Of a DNA stretch of 64,000 nucleotides, positions 60,637-64,000 are shown piece after piece. A program made the translations under genes and the position numbers. How positions within the stretch are numbered: position 1 is the stretch's first letter; every line of letters begins with the position of its first letter. The notes under the pieces are model-generated. The model ran no database searches. It had not been told where the DNA came from and worked only from the letters and a program-made list of their open reading frames with translations. Where the stretch lies: positions 372,001 to 436,000 of the forward strand of contig NZ_JANZNR010000001.1 in assembly GCF_025153525.1 (NCBI RefSeq), given 5' to 3'. This DNA is from Psychroserpens sp. SPM9 (GTDB lineage Bacteria > Bacteroidota > Bacteroidia > Flavobacteriales > Flavobacteriaceae).

Positions 60637-61344
60637 TTATTGTTGGTTTAAATTCCAGTTATAGGCGTAGTAAGAAATTTTAGTTTTTGGAGTGATTTTT
60701 TCGGTTCTAAATCTGTTGATATAATCGATTTCACTGCCGCTTTTTACAAAATCTTCCTTATACCATTTAAAAATTTCTGAAAGCTCGACTTTAGACGTCT
60801 TAACCTTTATAAAATTTGGATTGCTTAAGGCTAGTTCTGTTTGTTGTTGCAGCTGCGTTTCTAAAGTATGTGGCAAATAGGCTTTGTTAATTAGAGGCGG
60901 ACAACCAACAGCGCCACAAACCAATACAAAATGAAAACGTGCATCAGAAAATTGAGCTCTTAATTTTTTATTCTCAATGGTATTTAGCGTTAGAGATTCG
61001 CCCGCAATTTTGTAAACTGTTTTATCAAAAAAGCCGACTTTATCTAGTGGTGAATTGATAGGATAATGATCTATAATTCCTTTGATGACAGAAATATTAT
61101 AAGCGTTAATCCAAAACGCCTGATAGGTTTTTGAATCTGATGTCGATACTGAAACCGTTTCAGCTAAGTTTACTAATTTGTCTAATACTTCTGGGTTTTC
61201 ATGTAGTTGTGCATAAGCGACTTTTCCGTTGGAAACATGAGCTTTAAAGAAGGCATCTGCGGTTTTAAAAAATTCGGCAGTGCTTTGAGAAAATACAGCA
61301 CTATTAATTCCGAAAACTGCGATTAAGATGATTATTTTTTTCAT
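60637..61344 (-). CDS. DUF547 exported protein (copy 2)
   Basis: 235 aa with a signal peptide (MKKIIILIAVFGINSAVFSQ). Core motifs match copy 1 at 49894: AFWINAYNISVIKGIIDHYP and HFVLVCGAVGCPPLINKAYL, then VELSEIFKWYKEDFV. It lacks the lipobox and Thr-rich linker of copy 1. It is divergent from the FAD oxidoreductase gene at 61549 across a 204-bp region with no clear promoter match. Confidence 0.9.
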   Translation of the reverse strand: MKKIIILIAVFGINSAVFSQSTAEFFKTADAFFKAHVSNGKVAYAQLHENPEVLDKLVNLAETVSVSTSDSKTYQAFWINAYNISVIKGIIDHYPINSPLDKVGFFDKTVYKIAGESLTLNTIENKKLRAQFSDARFHFVLVCGAVGCPPLINKAYLPHTLETQLQQQTELALSNPNFIKVKTSKVELSEIFKWYKEDFVKSGSEIDYINRFRTEKITPKTKISYYAYNWNLNQQ

Positions 61345-61548
61345 TATTACTGAGTCTTAAATTAATAATTTTACAATCGCTAAGTCGTTCAAAACACCTT
61401 TACTTACAAGGATTTTAAAAAAAATTGAGCGTCTTATTTCCGAAGAAAACCTTACAAAAAATGTTTAATTTAAAATTGATATAAATTAGAAAGCGTAATT
61501 AAGTTCTTACCTTTAGTTTCGACAGAAGCGTCATAACAACCAAACTTT

Positions 61549-62859
61549 ATGGAACACATCGTTATTATAGGAAACGGAATTTCTGGTGTCACACTTGCGA
61601 GACATATTAGAAAACTTTCTGATAAAAAAATCACAATCATATCTGCAGAAACCGATTACTTCTTTTCTCGTACAGCACTGATGTATGTGTATATGGGTCA
61701 TATGAAATTTGAACACACACAGCCTTATGAAAACTGGTTTTGGAAGAAAAACAGAATTGAACTTCGTAAAGCCTATGTTGAACAGATTGACACCGACAAC
61801 AAAGCGTTACAGTTTGCAAACGGTGAAACGCTCAACTATGACAAACTTATCATTGCCACTGGAAGTAAGCCCAATAAATTTGGCTGGCCAGGTCAGGATT
61901 TAAACGGTGTTATGGGCATGTATCATAAACAGGATTTAGAAAATCTTGAAAAGCATGCTCCAAATAATGAGGTTTGTAAACGTGCCGTAATTGTTGGTGG
62001 TGGATTGATTGGAATTGAGCTGGCTGAAATGCTAAATTCCAGAAATATTCCTGTAACTTTTTTGGTAAGAGAATCCAGCTTCTGGAATGGCGTATTACCT
62101 GAAGGGGAAAGTCAAATGATTAACAGACATATTAAAAATCACCATATTGACTTACGCTTATCTACCAATTTAAAAGAAATTAAATCGGATGAACACGGAA
62201 AGGTTAAATCGGTAGTTATAGAAGAAACAGGTGAAGAAATTCCTTGTACTGTTGTAGGACTCACAGCTGGTGTTAGTCCAAACATAGACTTTATAAAGTC
62301 ATCAAAAATTGAAACAGATCGCGGTGTAAAAGTCAATCGTTACCTTGAAACAAACATTCCAGATGTCTACGCTATTGGCGATTGTGCCGAGCAACATGAA
62401 GCTATTGGAAACCGCAGACCTATTGAAGCTGTTTGGTACACAGGTCGTATGATGGGAGAAACGTTAGCACAAACCATTTGCGGAAATCGTATCGCATATA
62501 AACCAGGGCATTGGTTTAATTCGGCTAAATTTTTAGACATCGAATACCAAACCTACGGATGGGTTTTTGGCGAACGTGGTCGCCCGGATTACGAAACTCA
62601 TTTTCACTGGAAACATGATGATGACACCAAGTGCATCACAGTAGCTTATAACAAAAACACCAATGAGTTTTTAGGAATTAATACCTTCGGAATACGGATG
62701 CGTCACGAAACTTTTAACAGATGGCTTACCGAAAAACGAACTGTAGATTATGTGATGAAGCATCTCTCAGAAGCAAATTTTGATCCTGAATTTTACACAC
62801 ATTTTGAAAAAGACATTTTAAACGCCTACAACAACCAACTACAAACCGTAACATCATGA
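61549..62859 (+). CDS. NAD(P)/FAD-dependent oxidoreductase
   Basis: 436 aa, two-dinucleotide-domain flavoprotein. FAD motif IVIIGNGISGVTLARHI is at the N terminus; the NAD domain is near residue 145 (AVIVGGGLIGIELAEML); second FAD motif is VYAIGDCAEQHEAI. No redox-active CxxxxC pair is seen at the usual disulfide-reductase place, so it resembles nitrite reductase/rubredoxin reductase types. It overlaps the Fe-S membrane protein by 4 bp, suggesting an electron-transfer pair. Confidence 0.9.
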   Translation: MEHIVIIGNGISGVTLARHIRKLSDKKITIISAETDYFFSRTALMYVYMGHMKFEHTQPYENWFWKKNRIELRKAYVEQIDTDNKALQFANGETLNYDKLIIATGSKPNKFGWPGQDLNGVMGMYHKQDLENLEKHAPNNEVCKRAVIVGGGLIGIELAEMLNSRNIPVTFLVRESSFWNGVLPEGESQMINRHIKNHHIDLRLSTNLKEIKSDEHGKVKSVVIEETGEEIPCTVVGLTAGVSPNIDFIKSSKIETDRGVKVNRYLETNIPDVYAIGDCAEQHEAIGNRRPIEAVWYTGRMMGETLAQTICGNRIAYKPGHWFNSAKFLDIEYQTYGWVFGERGRPDYETHFHWKHDDDTKCITVAYNKNTNEFLGINTFGIRMRHETFNRWLTEKRTVDYVMKHLSEANFDPEFYTHFEKDILNAYNNQLQTVTS

Positions 62860-64000
62860 GTAATAAATTAAACCCTAGTATGTCTTTAGCAAAACCTGAT
62901 GCTCAAGATTTATCTCTAAAACAAAAAGTAGCTGTAGGAATGGGAGTTATCGGACTCTTTATTCTGGTGTTGGCATTGTTCAATTTAGACTTACCTAATA
63001 AAGCAACCTTTTTAACCATTTCATTATCCTTAATTACCATCGGAACTATTATTTATGCAAATGATGCTTATCTCACCAAATTAAAAGGGATTAAAAATGA
63101 TGGTGTATGGTTTAAATCTATATCGTCAAGAGGGACTTTAGGCTGGATTACGGGTCTCGTATTAACCTCATTTTACGTTGTACTCTATTTTTATGAAGGT
63201 CTCTTAGGTGCTGGATCTGATGGTGCAGAAAATACAGGCTTAATTGCTTTATTTGACCCTTTGAGCAAACTGCTTAGTGGCAGACCTGCAAGTCAGTGGT
63301 TTGTATATGGCACCTTATATACGGTAGCCATTCTAGCCTTTGGTTATAAATTTATATTGAAATATCGCCATAATCGCTATGAGCAAATTAGGACCATTTC
63401 GGTGATGTTTTTTCAGTTGGCTTTTGCATTTTTAATTCCGGAATTTATGTTTGTTATGAATTCTGATTTACCCTATTACGACCTTAAAAACGTATGGCCT
63501 CTGAACTACTATAACTTTGAGCAGTATCGTGTAGATGCATTTATTAATGGAGGAACCATAGGAATGGCGATGCTTATTTTTGGAATCCTTTCTATTTTTG
63601 TAATTACACCTATCCTAACATTTAAATATGGTAAACGTTGGTACTGTTCCTGGGTTTGCGGCTGTGGTGGTTTAGCCGAAACTGCTGGAGATTCGTTTAG
63701 ACATTTAAGCGACAAAAGCCAGAGTGCATGGAAAATAGAACGCTGGGTAATTCACAGTGTTTTAGTATTTGTTGTTTTGATGACCACAGCAGTGATTTAC
63801 ACCTATTTAGGCTACGACCCAAATAAATACTGGCTCACAAGAGACATTTTCTTATTTTCTGTAGCTGGATTTTTAACCTTGGTTTTTGCACTCACTATGA
63901 TTTTTAAACGTCAGGAACTCGGAAAAGATGCTAAATATGGTGCTATTGGTTATTTCGTTATCATCATTGCACTTATAGGGATTCATGTATTTAGTTCGGA
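62856..64000 (+). CDS. Polytopic 4Fe-4S membrane protein, NapH/Fer4_5-like (3' end outside window)
   Basis: Frame open from ATG 62856 to the window end, 381 full codons visible. At least seven membrane segments are read. The cysteine-rich cytoplasmic-side motif WYCSWVCGCGGLAE at about residue 267 resembles the Fer4_5 (FCGWLCPCG) signature. ATGA overlap with the flavoprotein gene suggests electrons go from NAD(P)H through FAD to this membrane protein. Total length cannot be told from this window. Confidence 0.88.
   Translation, partial: MSNKLNPSMSLAKPDAQDLSLKQKVAVGMGVIGLFILVLALFNLDLPNKATFLTISLSLITIGTIIYANDAYLTKLKGIKNDGVWFKSISSRGTLGWITGLVLTSFYVVLYFYEGLLGAGSDGAENTGLIALFDPLSKLLSGRPASQWFVYGTLYTVAILAFGYKFILKYRHNRYEQIRTISVMFFQLAFAFLIPEFMFVMNSDLPYYDLKNVWPLNYYNFEQYRVDAFINGGTIGMAMLIFGILSIFVITPILTFKYGKRWYCSWVCGCGGLAETAGDSFRHLSDKSQSAWKIERWVIHSVLVFVVLMTTAVIYTYLGYDPNKYWLTRDIFLFSVAGFLTLVFALTMIFKRQELGKDAKYGAIGYFVIIIALIGIHVFSS

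Noticed and set aside
1-64000. tRNA, rRNA or insertion sequences
   Set aside because: No tRNA-like cloverleaf, rRNA stretch, transposase frame or flanking IS repeats were recognised in either strand.

Overview
The window looks like chromosomal DNA of an AT-rich marine-type Bacteroidetes, most likely class Flavobacteriia (Flavobacteriaceae). Evidence: a SusC/SusD pair, BBP2-type porin, MtfA-like and DUF547 proteins, promoters of the flavobacterial TTG / TAnnTTTG type, and many 1-8 bp gene overlaps. Nothing marks a prophage, integron, rRNA, tRNA or CRISPR locus. Both edges cut genes: argH on the left and a 4Fe-4S membrane protein on the right.

Layout. (1) 1-17.2 kb is core nitrogen and amino-acid metabolism: the end of argH, glutamate synthase gltBD, an outer-membrane channel/P-II/ammonium transporter operon, PEP carboxylase, and leuACDB. 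GltBD and PII-Amt are divergent and share a 442-bp control region with several palindromes. (2) 17.3-33.2 kb follows a TPR-like protein and is a purine and molybdenum-hydroxylase island: two XdhC maturation factors, a MobA-like cytidylyltransferase, an isoquinoline-oxidoreductase-like pair, guanine deaminase, a two-subunit xanthine dehydrogenase, an M19 dipeptidase-like protein, an MtfA-like protease, a THEP1-like NTPase and an unrecognised polytopic membrane protein. Guanine deaminase followed by xanthine dehydrogenase would take guanine to xanthine to urate; no uricase is in the window.

(3) 33.4-51.4 kb, with a likely continuation at 57.4-64 kb, carries the marker genes of the arsenosugar (formerly 'rSAM/selenodomain') system: the AhpD-like peroxidase-like protein, radical SAM ArsS, two TIGR04282-type transferases, one TIGR04283-type transferase, DUF547 proteins, and a purine nucleoside phosphorylase in the same overlapping gene string. 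A SusC/SusD pair, an SSS-family symporter, a phosphoesterase and a rhodanese are embedded in it. An arsenite methyltransferase (ArsM) was not seen. A sigma factor/anti-sigma/DUF4097 block on the opposite strand interrupts the cluster.

(4) 51.5-57.0 kb is a compact seven-gene minus-strand operon centred on NAD and RNA 2'-phosphate chemistry: NrtR-like Nudix regulator, divergent Prs, DUF4291, KptA, a 2-oxoglutarate/Fe(II) oxygenase, a calcineurin-like phosphatase and nicotinamide phosphoribosyltransferase. Flavobacterial promoters overlapped by palindromic repeats precede both prs and the regulator gene. (5) 57.1-61.3 kb has a 107-bp tandem repeat with hairpins, then minus-strand genes for a POTRA/Omp85-like barrel, a GH113-like lipoprotein, another barrel protein and a second DUF547 protein. 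The most novel-looking material is in blocks 3 and 4. The assignments are from reading motifs by eye; no database search was run.
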